Shown: piece after piece, positions 43,924-53,700 of the stretch
How the letters are laid out: every line of letters begins with the position of its first letter
Numbering within the stretch: the first letter of the stretch is position 1
Assembly: GCF_036053395.1 (NCBI RefSeq)
Contig: NZ_CP107942.1
Location: 5,112,501-5,176,500, forward strand
Length of the DNA stretch: 64,000 nt
Origin: Actinoplanes sp. NBC_00393
GTDB taxonomy: Bacteria; Actinomycetota; Actinomycetes; Mycobacteriales; Micromonosporaceae
Direction of reading: 5' to 3'
Program-made: the position numbers and the translations under genes
The notes under the pieces: generated by a model
The model's input: the letters and a program-made list of their open reading frames with translations, nothing else
What the model was told of the DNA's origin: nothing
Databases searched by the model: none

Positions 43924-44919
43924 TCAGTACTGACGGGTGGGGAGGGCTTCCTTCGCCTGCTCCTGGGTGAAGGTGGTCTCCTCGGTGAGGACCCGGGTCG
44001 GGATCTCCTCGCCGGCGTTGGTCTTCTTGACCAGGTCCATCAGCTGCGGGCCGAGCAGCGGGCTGCACTCCACGATGAAGTTGATCTTGCCATCGGCGAG
44101 CGCCGTCATGCCGTCCTTGACCGCGTCCACGGTGATGATCTGGATGTCCTTGCCGGGCACCTTGCCGGCCGCCTCGATCGCCTCGATGGCGCCCAGGCCC
44201 ATGTCGTCGTTGTGTGCGTAGAGCACGTCGATGTCCGGGGTGGACTGCAGGAAGGTCTCCATGACCGTCTTGCCGTCGGCCCGCTTGAAGTCACCGGTCT
44301 GCGACTTGACGACCTTCAGGTTCGGGTCGGCCGCGATGGCCTCGGCGAAGCCCTTCTGCCGGTCGATGGCCGGCGCCGAGCCCGTGGTGCCCTGCAGCTC
44401 GACGATGTTGATCGGGCCGGGCTTGCCCTTGGACTGCTCGACCAGCCACTGGCCGGCCTTCTTGCCCTCCTCGACGAAGTCCGAGCCGATGAAGCTCTTG
44501 TAGAGCGACTTGTCCTGCGAGTCGACGGCCCGGTCGGTCAGGATCACCGGGATGTCGGCGTCCTTGGCCTCCTTGAGCACCGCGTCCCAGCCGGAGGTGA
44601 CCACCGGCGAGAAGGCGATGACGTCGACCTTCTGCGTGATGAAGTTGCGGATCGCCGAGATCTGGTTCTCCTGCTTGCCCTGCGCGTCGGAGAACTGCAG
44701 GTCGATGCCGGCCTCCTTCGCCGACTCCTGGATCGACTTGGTGTTCGCCGTACGCCAGCCACTCTCGGCGCCCACCTGGGAGAAACCGAGGGTGATCTTG
44801 CCGTCGCCACCGTCGCCGGAGCCCGAGCCCGCGTCGTCGCCGTTGCCACCGCACCCGGCGAGCGCCGAGACGGCCAGGACGCCGCTCAGCACGGCCGCGG
44901 TCAAGTTCCTGCGCACCAT
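43924..44919 (-). CDS. ytfQ: Sugar ABC transporter substrate-binding lipoprotein (YtfQ-like)
   Basis: This 331-aa periplasmic-binding protein (type 1, LacI-like fold) has a lipobox (SALAGCGG, Cys near 23). Its mature start, ITLGFSQVGAESGWRTANTKSIQESA, is typical of YtfQ-like proteins. Later segments are NFITQKVDVIAFSPVVTSGWDAVL and VDVLYAHNDDMGLGAIEAIEAAG. GGGAGGTA immediately precedes the ATG. It heads the importer-araA operon; a LacI-type operator lies 14 bp upstream of the start. Confidence 0.92.
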   Translation of the reverse strand: MVRRNLTAAVLSGVLAVSALAGCGGNGDDAGSGSGDGGDGKITLGFSQVGAESGWRTANTKSIQESAKEAGIDLQFSDAQGKQENQISAIRNFITQKVDVIAFSPVVTSGWDAVLKEAKDADIPVILTDRAVDSQDKSLYKSFIGSDFVEEGKKAGQWLVEQSKGKPGPINIVELQGTTGSAPAIDRQKGFAEAIAADPNLKVVKSQTGDFKRADGKTVMETFLQSTPDIDVLYAHNDDMGLGAIEAIEAAGKVPGKDIQIITVDAVKDGMTALADGKINFIVECSPLLGPQLMDLVKKTNAGEEIPTRVLTEETTFTQEQAKEALPTRQY

Positions 44920-44932
44920 TACCTCCCGAAAC

Positions 44933-44946
44933 TGTTACCGTTCACA
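44933..44946. promoter_or_regulatory. AraR-type LacI operator 1
   Basis: TGTTACCGTTCACA, a LacI-family-like site with central CG, lies 14 bp upstream of the binding-protein ATG. Similar sites are at 45031 and upstream of araD. Confidence 0.65.
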
Positions 44947-45030
44947 AAATTTGCAGCGGCTGGCTGACCTGCCAGGACCGCATGAATTGCCGTACCGCTG
45001 CGACGACCGTCACAGCTTGCGTTTCGTGAG

Positions 45031-45044
45031 TGTTACCGTTCTCA
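45031..45044. promoter_or_regulatory. AraR-type LacI operator 2
   Basis: TGTTACCGTTCTCA matches the site at 44933 at 13 of 14 positions and is 98 bp away. It is positioned for autoregulation of the LacI gene and looping with site 1. Confidence 0.65.
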
Positions 45045-45284
45045 ACACCCGAGTCAAGAGATCCGGATCAACGTTTCCGATCAGTTGCAAGAACGGCGGT
45101 ATCGCTCATGGTCATCGAGCCGTCACCTGCTACACGTCCTCCTATGGCGACACCCGCACCCACACCGGACCCCGTTTCGGCCGGCCACGAAGCAGCGATC
45201 GCGCACGTGCCCACACAGATCCCGGCACGTCCGGAGACACGCTCACCCCGAACTCAGCGATCGGGCAAGGAGCGCGGCACAGTC

Positions 45285-46304
45285 ATGCGCGACGTGGCGA
45301 AACTGGCGGGGGTGTCCCACCAAACCGTGTCGCGAGTGATAAACGACCATCCGAACGTGCGCGCCGAGACCCGGGAACGGGTGCTGGCCGCCATGCGGTC
45401 GTTGAACTACCGGCGCAACCTGGCCGCCCGCACCCTGGCCACCCGCGAATCACACACGCTGGGCATCATCGGCTTCGAGACCACGCTGTTCGGTCCCGAG
45501 TCGATGCTCTACGGCATCGAGAGCGCCGCCCGCGCCGCCGGATACCTGGTCAGCGTCGCCACGGTCCGCGACCTGGCACACCGCCCGGTCCTGGAAGCCG
45601 TCGACCGCCTCGCCCAGCACGACGTCGACGGGATCATCGCGATCGCCCCCAAACCGTCGGTGATCATGGCGCTGACTCATGCGCCGGCCGGCCTGGCCTG
45701 CGTCGCGGTGGGCGGCGCCGGGCACGGCGATCCGTTCCCGACGGTCCGCGTCGACAACCGGGCCGGCGCCGCTGCCGCCACCCGGCACCTGCTCGACCTG
45801 GGCCACGCCACCGTCCACCACGTGGCCGGCCCGCAGGACTGGCCGGAGTCGCAGGCCCGCGTCGAGGGCTGGCGGGAAACCCTCTACGCCGCCGGCGCCG
45901 TCGTCCCGCCGGTCACCGCCGGCTGGTGGGACGCCGCCGCCGGGTACGAACAGGGTCTGCGCCTCGCCGCCGACCCGGCCGTCACCGCGGTCTTCTGCGC
46001 CAACGACCGGATCGCCCTCGGCGTGCTGCGCGCCATGCACGAGGCCGGCCGCCGGGTCCCGGAGGACGTGAGCGTGGTCGGTTTCGACGACATGCCGGAC
46101 TCGGGATACTTCGTACCGCCGCTCACCACAGTGCACCAGGACTTCGCCGAACTCGGCCGCCGGGCCCTCGCCCTGCTCCTGCGGCACCTGGGCCGCCCGC
46201 CAGGCGACGCGCCGCCGGAGGACGTGGTGGTCGCTCCCCTGCTGGTGCCCCGAGTGAGCGCCGCGGCGCGCGGGTCATTGGCACGTCCGGAATCCGACAG
46301 CTGA
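45285..46304 (+). CDS. LacI family regulator of the arabinose locus (AraR-like)
   Basis: This 339-aa protein (preferred start) has a LacI helix-turn-helix (MRDVAKLAGVSHQTVSRVINDHP) and an effector domain ending DVSVVGFDDMPDSGYFVPPLTTV. ATG 45285 gives the usual family length, with AAGGAG at 45267-45272. Starts at 45108 or 45144 would add a Pro/Thr-rich extension with poor codon bias. It is divergent from the importer-araA operon, and the sites at 44933, 45031 and 49147 suggest it controls araA and araD together (inference). Confidence 0.85.
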   Translation: MRDVAKLAGVSHQTVSRVINDHPNVRAETRERVLAAMRSLNYRRNLAARTLATRESHTLGIIGFETTLFGPESMLYGIESAARAAGYLVSVATVRDLAHRPVLEAVDRLAQHDVDGIIAIAPKPSVIMALTHAPAGLACVAVGGAGHGDPFPTVRVDNRAGAAAATRHLLDLGHATVHHVAGPQDWPESQARVEGWRETLYAAGAVVPPVTAGWWDAAAGYEQGLRLAADPAVTAVFCANDRIALGVLRAMHEAGRRVPEDVSVVGFDDMPDSGYFVPPLTTVHQDFAELGRRALALLLRHLGRPPGDAPPEDVVVAPLLVPRVSAAARGSLARPESDS

Positions 46305-46404
46305 GGGCTCACTCTCCCCGGTGACGAAGGGCCGGACCGGCCCCAGGAGCCGTTACAGTCCGAGAGGTGTTCGACGACGACACACCGCACCCGGCGACGG
46401 GGCG

Positions 46405-46893
46405 ATGAGCATGGGAGCCGCATCAGCCGGCCGGCATCGCCGGCGCGGGCAGCCGCGGCTCCGCGGCACGCTGCACATCGAGGACGCCACCGGGCATCAG
46501 CTCACCGTGCCGCTGCGCGGGCGGGCGTCGGTTCTCACCGCCGGCGGCACCGGGCTGGCCGGGTACGGGGAGGTCTGGGCCGTCCACACCAGCGCGTCGT
46601 CTCCGGACATCAGCCTGATGATCAGTTACGGACCCGACGGCGTGCCCGAGCGCCGCGAGTCCGGCCTCTGCGCACCGGGCGCCACGGTCATGCTGGGCGG
46701 CGTGCGGTTCACCTGGCAGCAGACCCCGGCGGCGGTCCGCGTACCCCGGCCACGGCAGGCCGGCGCCCCACGCAACGCCCGCATCCCGGCACCGAAGACC
46801 GGCAACGCACGCGAGGTGCCGTCTCCGGCGGCCGGTCTGCGGCAGCGGTTGCAGAACATGGTCCGGGTGTTCACCCAGTCCGCCCGCCACTGA
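46405..46893 (+). CDS. Small hypothetical protein with beta-rich core
   Basis: This 162-aa protein is not recognised. A basic N-terminus (GRHRRRGQPRLRG) is followed by a beta-rich core at about 25-110 (TLHIEDATGHQLTVPLRGRA, ISLMISYGPDGV, TVMLGGVRFTWQ), vaguely like an Ig or FHA-like sandwich, then a basic Pro/Ala tail. GACGGGG lies just before ATG 46405. It is 100 bp downstream of the LacI gene on the same strand. Codon bias supports coding through the core. Confidence 0.5.
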   Translation: MSMGAASAGRHRRRGQPRLRGTLHIEDATGHQLTVPLRGRASVLTAGGTGLAGYGEVWAVHTSASSPDISLMISYGPDGVPERRESGLCAPGATVMLGGVRFTWQQTPAAVRVPRPRQAGAPRNARIPAPKTGNAREVPSPAAGLRQRLQNMVRVFTQSARH

Positions 46894-47620
46894 CCCGAGC
46901 GCCGGCACCGAACAACGGCCGCCCAGCCTCCCGGCACCAACCGAACCAGCCTCCCAGCAGCCCATCCTCCCAGCCCCAACCGAACCAGCCGCCCAGCCTC
47001 CCAGCACCAACCGAACCAGCCGCCCATCGGGCCCGGCGCCAACCAACCACCTTCCTGCATCGAGGTCGCCTGGCGAGGCTGCGCAGTGCGCGTCAGCCGC
47101 GGCAACGTCTTGCTCACCGGCCACGCGGCGACATCACCCCGCCTTCAGTACCGGGACAGCCGTAGTTCACAGCCGGCCGACCCTCAAGGCTGGTTCGCGG
47201 GCGCCGGCTGGGTGCTGTCGCTGTCTCAGCCGACCGGAAAGGTGCAGAGTTCCCAGCCGGATGATCTAGAAGCCTCGAAATGACGGCTCGGCTCAGCTGT
47301 GCGTTGTGGCTGCCCGCCGCCCAACCACCACGGCTGCACGCCGCCCAACCACCACGGCTACCCGCCGCCCAACCACCATGGCTGCCGCCCGACCCGAACG
47401 GGGTGACGTCGCTGCCGCGCGGCTGGGGCCTCCTTTCGGGCTCAATTGATCAGTCGGCCGTGCGGTGGGGCTGCCTTACCACCCGGCAGACAGCGCTGGT
47501 GGGCGGCTGAGTGATCGGGTAGGTCGAAACAGCGGCCTTAGCCGCACGTTGGCGCTGTCACCCAGCTGAACCCCGGGCTCGGTGCCGCTCAACCAGCGGG
47601 AAACGGTGTGCCGGCCGGCA
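46894..47620. other. Gene-free stretch with short low-complexity repeats
   Basis: 727 bp without a supported gene. It contains irregular ACCRAACCAGCC-type repeats (46915-47060) and a 24-bp tandem repeat (47317-47388). Codon-position bias is absent in all frames I checked. Confidence 0.55.
47317..47388. repeat. 24-bp tandem repeat, three copies
   Basis: CCGCCCAACCACCAYGGCT recurs at 47317, 47341 and 47365 with a 24-bp period. Confidence 0.7.
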
Positions 47621-48130
47621 ATGCGACCACCTATCGTGCCCGGCGTGGAGCATTGCGGGGAGTGCGGGTTCACCTACGCCGACGTCTCTCGGGAGGCGGT
47701 TCCGGATCGGCTGCGGGAAGCCGGCCTACGCTTCACCGCGGCCCTCGGAGGTCGGCCGGACCCACGGCAGCGTCCGGCGCCGGAGGTGTGGTCGCCCCTG
47801 GAGTACGCCTGCCACGTGCGGGACGTGCTGCGCGTTCAGGCGGAGAGGGTTGCGCTCGCGCTGGCGGAGGACGAGCCCGAGTTCGTCCCGATGGGCCGGG
47901 AGGAGCGGGTCGTCGAGGACGCCTACACCGCGCAGGATCCGCGGGCCGTGGCCACCCAGCTGGCGCAGGCGGCGGACGATCTGGCCGGCATCCTGGGCGG
48001 GCTGACCCCGGAGCAGTGGGAGCGAACCGGGGTCTACAACTGGCCGGTGGTGCAGGCCCGCACGCTGCTCTGGCTCGGGCAGCACACCATCCATGAGGTG
48101 GAACACCACCTCATGGACGTGCAGCGCTGA
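47621..48130 (+). CDS. DinB family protein
   Basis: This 169-aa protein has an N-terminal CGECGFTY (two Cys, zinc-knuckle-like), then a DinB four-helix bundle. The metal-binding triad is suggested by His in EYACHVRDVLR and two in GQHTIHEVEHHL. DinB proteins include thiol-dependent (mycothiol) S-transferases; the actual substrate is unknown. The start is uncertain among ATG 47621, GTG 47636 and GTG 47645; none has a clear ribosome-binding site. A minisatellite begins at its stop codon. Confidence 0.8.
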   Translation: MRPPIVPGVEHCGECGFTYADVSREAVPDRLREAGLRFTAALGGRPDPRQRPAPEVWSPLEYACHVRDVLRVQAERVALALAEDEPEFVPMGREERVVEDAYTAQDPRAVATQLAQAADDLAGILGGLTPEQWERTGVYNWPVVQARTLLWLGQHTIHEVEHHLMDVQR

Positions 48131-48410
48131 GCCGCGAGCCGACCGCGGCCTGCGCAATCGGCACCGCGAAGCGGCGCTGAGCCGCAAGCCGACCACAGCC
48201 GGCGCAGGCAAAGCAAGCGGCACTCGCGAAGCGCGCCGAGCCGACCACAGCCGGCGCAAGCAAGGCGAGCGGCACTCGCGAAGCGCGCCGAGCCGACCAC
48301 AGCCGGCGCAAGCAAGGCAAGCGGCACTCGCGAAAGCGCGCCGAGCCGCAACGCAACCGCAGCCGCACGCCGGCGCGAGCCAAGCGGGCGGCACCCGCGA
48401 AGCGGCGCTG
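48131..48410. repeat. 52-bp minisatellite between convergent genes
   Basis: GCCGACCAC recurs at 48188, 48240 and 48292 (52-bp period), with a diverged copy at 48138 and degenerate copies to about 48410. The unit includes GGCGCAAGCAAGGCGAGCGG and CACTCGCGAAGCG. It fills the gap between the DinB stop and the araD stop. Confidence 0.8.
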
Positions 48411-48414
48411 AGCT

Positions 48415-49125
48415 TCAGCTCTTGGTCGGGTTGCCGTAGTAGGCGCCCGGCCCGTGCTTGCGCTTGAAGTGCCGCTGGGCCAGGTGGTCGGGGATGCTCG
48501 CGGCCGGGTTCAGGGCCAGGGTCTTGAGGGCCATCTCGGCGACCGCCTCGCAGATGATGGCGTGCTCGACCGACTTGCCGGGGGTGGCGCCCCAGGTGAA
48601 CGGGCCGTGGTTGGCGACCAGCGCGGCCGGCATGTCGACGGCGGCCTCGTCTTCGCCGATCAGTTCGACGATGACGCGGCCGGTGTTCAGTTCGTAGTCG
48701 GTGGCGCACTCGGCGGCGGTGAGGCCGCGGGTGACCGGGACCGGGCCGTTGAAGGTGTCGGCGTGCGTTGTACCGAGCAGCGGGATGTCCCGGCCGGCCT
48801 GGGCGAACGCGACCGCGTTGGTGGAGTGCGTGTGGGTGACGCCGCCGATCGAGGGCCACGCCAGATAGAACGCGCGGTGCGACTCGCTGTCCACCGACGG
48901 GCGCAGGTCGCCGGCGAGCACCTTGCCGGTCTCCAGGTCGACCGGGACCAGGTGGTCCTCGGTCAGATCCGCGTAGCGGACCCCGGACGGCTTGATCAGG
49001 TAGTAGCCGCCCTCACGGTCGATGCCGCTGACGTTTCCCCAGGTCAGCTGGGCCAGGCCGGTTTCGGGGATGACCTGGTTGGCCCGCAGGACAGCCTGGC
49101 GCAGAGCCTTGGAACCGTACGTCAC
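48415..49125 (-). CDS. araD: L-ribulose-5-phosphate 4-epimerase
   Basis: This 236-aa class II aldolase/epimerase has LTWGNVSGID and IKPSGVRY near the N-terminus and the zinc-binding THTHSTNAVAFAQ. LLGTTHADTFNG and LVANHGPFTWG follow, and the protein ends HGPGAYYGNPTKS. It converts L-ribulose-5-phosphate to D-xylulose-5-phosphate, completing arabinose entry into the pentose phosphate pathway. GTG 49125 is preceded by GAGGAGAAGAA; the longer open frame is upstream noncoding DNA. A LacI-type operator lies 22 bp upstream. UlaF/SgbE-type epimerases are the main alternative. Confidence 0.92.
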   Translation of the reverse strand: MTYGSKALRQAVLRANQVIPETGLAQLTWGNVSGIDREGGYYLIKPSGVRYADLTEDHLVPVDLETGKVLAGDLRPSVDSESHRAFYLAWPSIGGVTHTHSTNAVAFAQAGRDIPLLGTTHADTFNGPVPVTRGLTAAECATDYELNTGRVIVELIGEDEAAVDMPAALVANHGPFTWGATPGKSVEHAIICEAVAEMALKTLALNPAASIPDHLAQRHFKRKHGPGAYYGNPTKS

Positions 49126-49146
49126 TTCTTCTCCTCGCCCAGGAAT

Positions 49147-49160
49147 TGTTAACGCTAACC
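49147..49160. promoter_or_regulatory. AraR-type LacI operator upstream of araD
   Basis: TGTTAACGCTAACC shares the TGTTA-CG-T core and spacing with the sites at 44933 and 45031. It lies 22 bp upstream of the araD start, suggesting control in trans by the LacI regulator 3 kb away. Confidence 0.55.
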
Positions 49161-49427
49161 ATAAGCTAGCGCAGTTCGGCGGCAGTCCGCGCCCGCAACG
49201 ATTCCGGCAGCTGCACGAACCCGGCCGACGCCGCCGCGCTCGGCCCGGCCTCAGACGCAGCGTATGCCAGGGAGCCACGGGCCACCGCCGATGTCCGGGA
49301 CTGGCCGCCGCTCCCGGGCGCCGAGGACCGCCATCGCCCCGAGCGCAGCAGGCTGAGCCCGGTGGCGCTGACCCTGGCGTCCAGGTCGCTGAGCGCGAAT
49401 CAGAGGCCGGCCGAGGCGGCACCGTTC

Positions 49428-49459
49428 GGGGGTTCGCCCGCGAGAACGGACGAACCCCC
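49428..49459 (-). terminator. Hairpin after the phytase-like gene
   Basis: GGGGGTTCG (49428-49436) pairs with CGAACCCCC (49451-49459) around a 14-nt loop, 6 bp past the stop on the minus strand. No U-tract. Confidence 0.5.
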
Positions 49460-49465
49460 TGATCA

Positions 49466-50644
49466 TCAACGCAGCGAATGCGGCAGCGCGATGGTGATCC
49501 ATTCATTGTTGTCGGCCACGCCGGCGGTGCGGCCGTTCGAGAACGGGAAGTTGTTGTCGTTCAGGACGGCGATGGTCCGGTCGTCCAGGATGACGACGTC
49601 CTCGATGGTCTGGAACGGGAAGGTGAACGTGGTGCCGAAACCGCCGAGCTTGCGCGGGTTGGCGACGTTCATCAGGTCGACGAGCAGGGTCTTGTCGAGC
49701 AGCCCGTCCCGGTTGCGGTCCCGCTTGTCGGCGACGTAGATCTTCTTGACGACCGCGGTGGCGCCCTGGCCGTTGTCCCGCTCGATGATCAGGAAACGGT
49801 TCCGGTCGACGCTGATCGCGTCGCCGATCGCGTTGGCCGGGCTCTCCAGCTGGTAGGTCCAGCGCTTGCCGGTGTACTTCCCGGCCCGCTTGTCGTACTC
49901 GTTGAGCCGCAGCTGCCCGGCGGCGTCGCCGGTGACCGTGCCCTCCAGCAGCGGGTACAGGTAGCGGCCGTCGACCGACTCGGCCATGCCCTCGAAGCCC
50001 TTGCTGCTGCCCAGGGTCGCGGTGGCGCCGGTGCGCGCGGCGGTCTCCGGCGCGATCACGCCGTCCAGCGGGGTGGGCGCCGCGAGCAGGCGCCCGGCAC
50101 GGTCGAAGTGCAGCAGGTACGGGCCGAACTCGTCCCCGATCCAGTAGGTGCCGTCCGAACCCTTGACGATCGACTCGACGTCGAAGTCCGCGCCGGTGAG
50201 CACCCGGTCGGAGCGGGTCAGCTTCCACGGGACCAGGCCGCGCGGGTCGGTCAGGTTGACGCCGCCGAGCACGTCCACGGTGTTCGTGGCGAACGCCGGG
50301 GCGAGCCGCTGCACGCGCAGCAGGAAGTCGGCCGAGTTGGCCTGGTTGCCGTAGCCGTTGTCGGAGAGCACGTCGAAGGTGCCGTCACCGTTGTCGGCGA
50401 TGCCGGAGAAGCCCTGGATCGGCTGGTCGGCGAAGGGCACCGGGATGCCGTTGGTGCTGCCGGTGACGAGGCTGCCGGACGGTTCGCTGCCGGGCACGAA
50501 CGTCGTGGCCGGCAGCGAGGCGAACCCGGTCAGGGTCGGCGTGGTGACCTTACCGCGGTCGCCCGCGTACGAGGCGTTGCCGGCGAGCGCCAGCGTCAGC
50601 GCCAGGACGCCCGCCCCGGCGAGGATCTTGTTGATCTTTCTCAT
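49466..50644 (-). CDS. Secreted esterase-like / phytase-like protein
   Basis: The 392-aa protein has a signal peptide (hydrophobic core ALTLALAGNASYAG; cleavage near residue 27). The mature protein is a beta-propeller of the esterase-like activity of phytase family, with PIQGFSGIADNGDGTFDVLSDNGYG, TYWIGDEFGPYLLHFD, SKGFEGMAESVDGRYLYPLLEG and TIAVLNDNNFPFSNGR. The acidic loops suggest metal binding. It is probably an extracellular phosphatase or esterase; the true substrate is unknown. Confidence 0.87.
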   Translation of the reverse strand: MRKINKILAGAGVLALTLALAGNASYAGDRGKVTTPTLTGFASLPATTFVPGSEPSGSLVTGSTNGIPVPFADQPIQGFSGIADNGDGTFDVLSDNGYGNQANSADFLLRVQRLAPAFATNTVDVLGGVNLTDPRGLVPWKLTRSDRVLTGADFDVESIVKGSDGTYWIGDEFGPYLLHFDRAGRLLAAPTPLDGVIAPETAARTGATATLGSSKGFEGMAESVDGRYLYPLLEGTVTGDAAGQLRLNEYDKRAGKYTGKRWTYQLESPANAIGDAISVDRNRFLIIERDNGQGATAVVKKIYVADKRDRNRDGLLDKTLLVDLMNVANPRKLGGFGTTFTFPFQTIEDVVILDDRTIAVLNDNNFPFSNGRTAGVADNNEWITIALPHSLR

Positions 50645-50702
50645 GTGGCCGGACGATAGGGACCCCGGGTGAACCGGGGCCCACACGCCGGTGGCTACCA
50701 GG

Positions 50703-53700
50703 TCACTTGCGGGCGGCTGTGCGGCGGGGCCGCGAGGCACGCCGTTTCGGCGCCGACTCGTGCCGGGGCAGCGAGGCCGGGTCGGGCAGGTCATGCCCGA
50801 TGGTCAGCCCGTCCGCCTTCCGGATCAGGTCACCCTCCGCGACCAGGGCCTCGATCAGGCCGGTGAGGCGGGCGTCCAGCTCGGCCGGCCGGCGGGCGGG
50901 CCAGCCGAACACCCGGGCGGTGGCGGCGAGCAGCTCCTCGTCGGTCAGCACGCCGCCGTCGTGGACCAGGTACTCCAGGGCCACCCGCACCTCGGAGTCG
51001 GCGACCTGGTCCGGTTTGCGGGTCAGTTCGTCGGTGCGGTGGCGTACCACCGGGACCGGCAGGTGCGGATCGCTGAGGAAGGTGCCGTCCCAGACGACGC
51101 CGGCCTCCTCCATCACCGACTCGACCGCGACCCGGGCCTGCTTGCTGATCCGGACCAGGCCCCATTCCTCCCGCATCCGCTGGAGCGCGACGCCGATGTG
51201 CACCGGCCCCTCGACCACGGTGATCTCCCGGACGGCGGCGACCAGGCGGGCATGCACGCCGGGCTCGGTCAGTCCGGCGCCGGGAGGCAACGGGGACAAC
51301 TGCGCCTTCCGGTACGGGTGAGCCCACTCCCCGAAGCTCGCGGCCGGCTCCGGCTGCGGCTCGGCCGTCCTGCGCGCCCGGCTGCCGGACGACGACCGGC
51401 GCCGGCGGCCCGGCGTCGCGACCTCGGGCTCAGGCGAGGGCTCCACATCGACCGCGGCCTCGGCCTCGACCGCCACCTCGACCCGCTCCTCGACCGACGT
51501 GGTGACCAGCGGCTCCATGGCCGCCGACTCGGCCGCCGGTTCCATCGCGACCGGCTCGGGCGCGTGGTACGGATGCAGGTCGAGATCCTCCTCCGCGCTG
51601 CTGAGGTGCTCGAACGTGGCCGGGGCGACGTGCTGGTACTCGTCGACCGCGGCCGCCACGTCGGGCTGCCCGTCGAACGAGGGCTCCAGGTCGTCGTCGA
51701 ACTCCAGACCGGTGGCGGCCGGCCAGACCGTGCCCGGCTCCTCGGCCACGGGCGCCGGTTCGGCCGGGTACAGCTCGGTCTCCTCCTGGGCGGCGTGCTC
51801 CTCGACGTCGTCCACGCCGGCCAGGTAGGCGCCGGCCTGTTCCGCGACGACCTCGTAGGACTCCGTGTCGGCCGGCGGCGGCTCCTCCAGGTAGGGGTCG
51901 GCGCCACCCTCCGCCACCACGTACGGCGCGGCCTCCTCCTCGACGGATTCGGTCGTTTCGGCGTACACCTCTGGCTCTTGATGTTGCTCGGCCGGGACGT
52001 CGGTGACCGTGACCGTCAGCTCCGGCGCCGCTTCCTCGGGGAACTCGGCGAAGGCCGCATCGATGGCGGCCCGCAGCCGCTCCTCCTCGTGCTGCCGGTC
52101 CAGGTACCAGGCGGTCCCCCAGATCCGGTGCAACCGCCAGCCGAGCTGCTGCAGCTCCTGCTCACGCAGCCGGTCCCGGTCCCGCGCGGCGGGCGCGGAA
52201 TCGTACGAGGTGCCGTCGCACTCGATACCGAGGGCGTACGGGGCGTTGCGCCGGGCGTTGCGGCGGACGGCGAGATCGATCCGAAAGCTACCGGTGCCGA
52301 CCCGGGTCTGCACCCGGTAGCCCCAGGCGCGGATCACGTCGCGCACCGAATCCTCGAACGGCGTCTGCTGATCCGGGCGGACGTCCTCGATGCCGAGGGC
52401 GGCGTCGCCCCGCACCGCGTAGTCCAGGTAGGTGGCCAGGTGCCGCAGCTCCTCGGATTCCGGCAGGTCACGGCCGCGGACCGCGGAGACCACCTCGAGC
52501 CGGCGGGCGGCGCGGGTGGTCGCGACGTTGAGCCGCCGCCACCCGTCCGCGCCGGCCAGCCCGCCGAGGTCCTCGCTGATCGCCAGGATGACGACGTCAC
52601 GCTCGTCGCCCTGCACGGTGTCGAGGTCCTTGACGAAGAAGCCGCGCAGCCGGTCGTCGTCCGGCGCCTCCACCATGTCGTGCACCGCGACCTCGATCTC
52701 GTGCGCCTGCTGCGGCGAGCAGGCGATCACGCCGAGCGTCAGGTCGGGGCGGGTGACGAGGTGGTGCGCGACCCGGCTGGCGACCATCCCGGCCAGGGTC
52801 TGCTCGTCGCCGGCCGGGAACAGCTGCACCCCGGCGTCCGGCCCGGGCGGCCCGGCGGCCGGGAAGGTGTTGAGCCGGCCCTGGTAGAAGCTGTGGTTCG
52901 CGAAGGCGATCAGCGACTCGTGCCGGCTGCGGTAGTGGGTGCCCAGGTCGACGACCCGGAACGCGCCGCAGCTCACCGCCAGGTCGAGGATCGACTGCCC
53001 GTCGCCGCCGGGCAGGTTCGCCGCGGTGACCTGCCGGTCGTCGCCGACCACGATCATCGAGGCGCCCCGGTACGCGCAGGTGATCGCGTCGGCGACCGGC
53101 ATCCGGGACGCCTCCTCGACGATCACCACGTCGAAGTTGAGGTCGGCCGGGAGCAGCCGGCTCACCTCGGCCGGGATGGTCAGGAAGCAGGGCTTCACGG
53201 CGAGCGTGGCGTGCCGGGTCTGCGCGATCAGCTCGTGCACCGGCAGCCGGCGCCCCTGCTGGGCCGCCGACGCGCGCAGCAGGGCGGCCTCGGCCGCGGC
53301 GGCCTCGGTGGGCTGCATGGCGTCCACCGCGTTCATCACCTCGGCGGCGGCGGCGCGCTGCAGCCGGCTGTCCCAGATCTGGAACTCGCTGACCAGGCGA
53401 TCCCGGCCGACGGCGTCCAGCGGTGGGAGCCGGTCGTCCTCGCGGATCACGGCGTCCACCCAGGACTGGAACAGCGCCCGGCCGAGCACCGGCAGGAGCT
53501 GCTCGATCGGCAGGTCCTCGCGGGCGCAGAAGTCCACCACGGCGTCCAGGCCGTGCTCGGACAGCACCGTACGGGCCGCCTGGTACTCGAACCACTCCTG
53601 CTGCCCGCGGCTGTCCTCGAGCAAAGCCTGCAGCAGCTCACGGGCGTGCTCGTAGTCGTCCAGCGCCGCGGTCAGCGACGGGTGGCGGCGCGGCGCGAAG

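Larger units (their letters stand above)
44920..45284. other. Divergent regulatory region of the arabinose locus
   Basis: 365 bp between the binding-protein start and the preferred LacI start. It holds two operator-like sites (44933, 45031). Frames open from 45030 or 45108 into the LacI gene have visibly lower G/C at third codon positions than the gene body, so I treat this as leader rather than coding. Confidence 0.55.
49126..49465. other. Gene-free stretch upstream of araD
   Basis: 340 bp holding the araD promoter/operator (49147-49160) and the hairpin after the phytase-like gene (49428-49459). I see nothing else in it. Confidence 0.55.

Noticed and set aside
45030..45284. An 85-residue N-terminal extension of the arabinose LacI regulator
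   Set aside because: It overlaps an operator, has poor codon bias and exceeds the normal family length.
46894..47510. Short Pro/Ala-rich open frames such as that at 47280-47510
   Set aside because: They arise from tandem repeats and lack a ribosome-binding site or codon-position bias.
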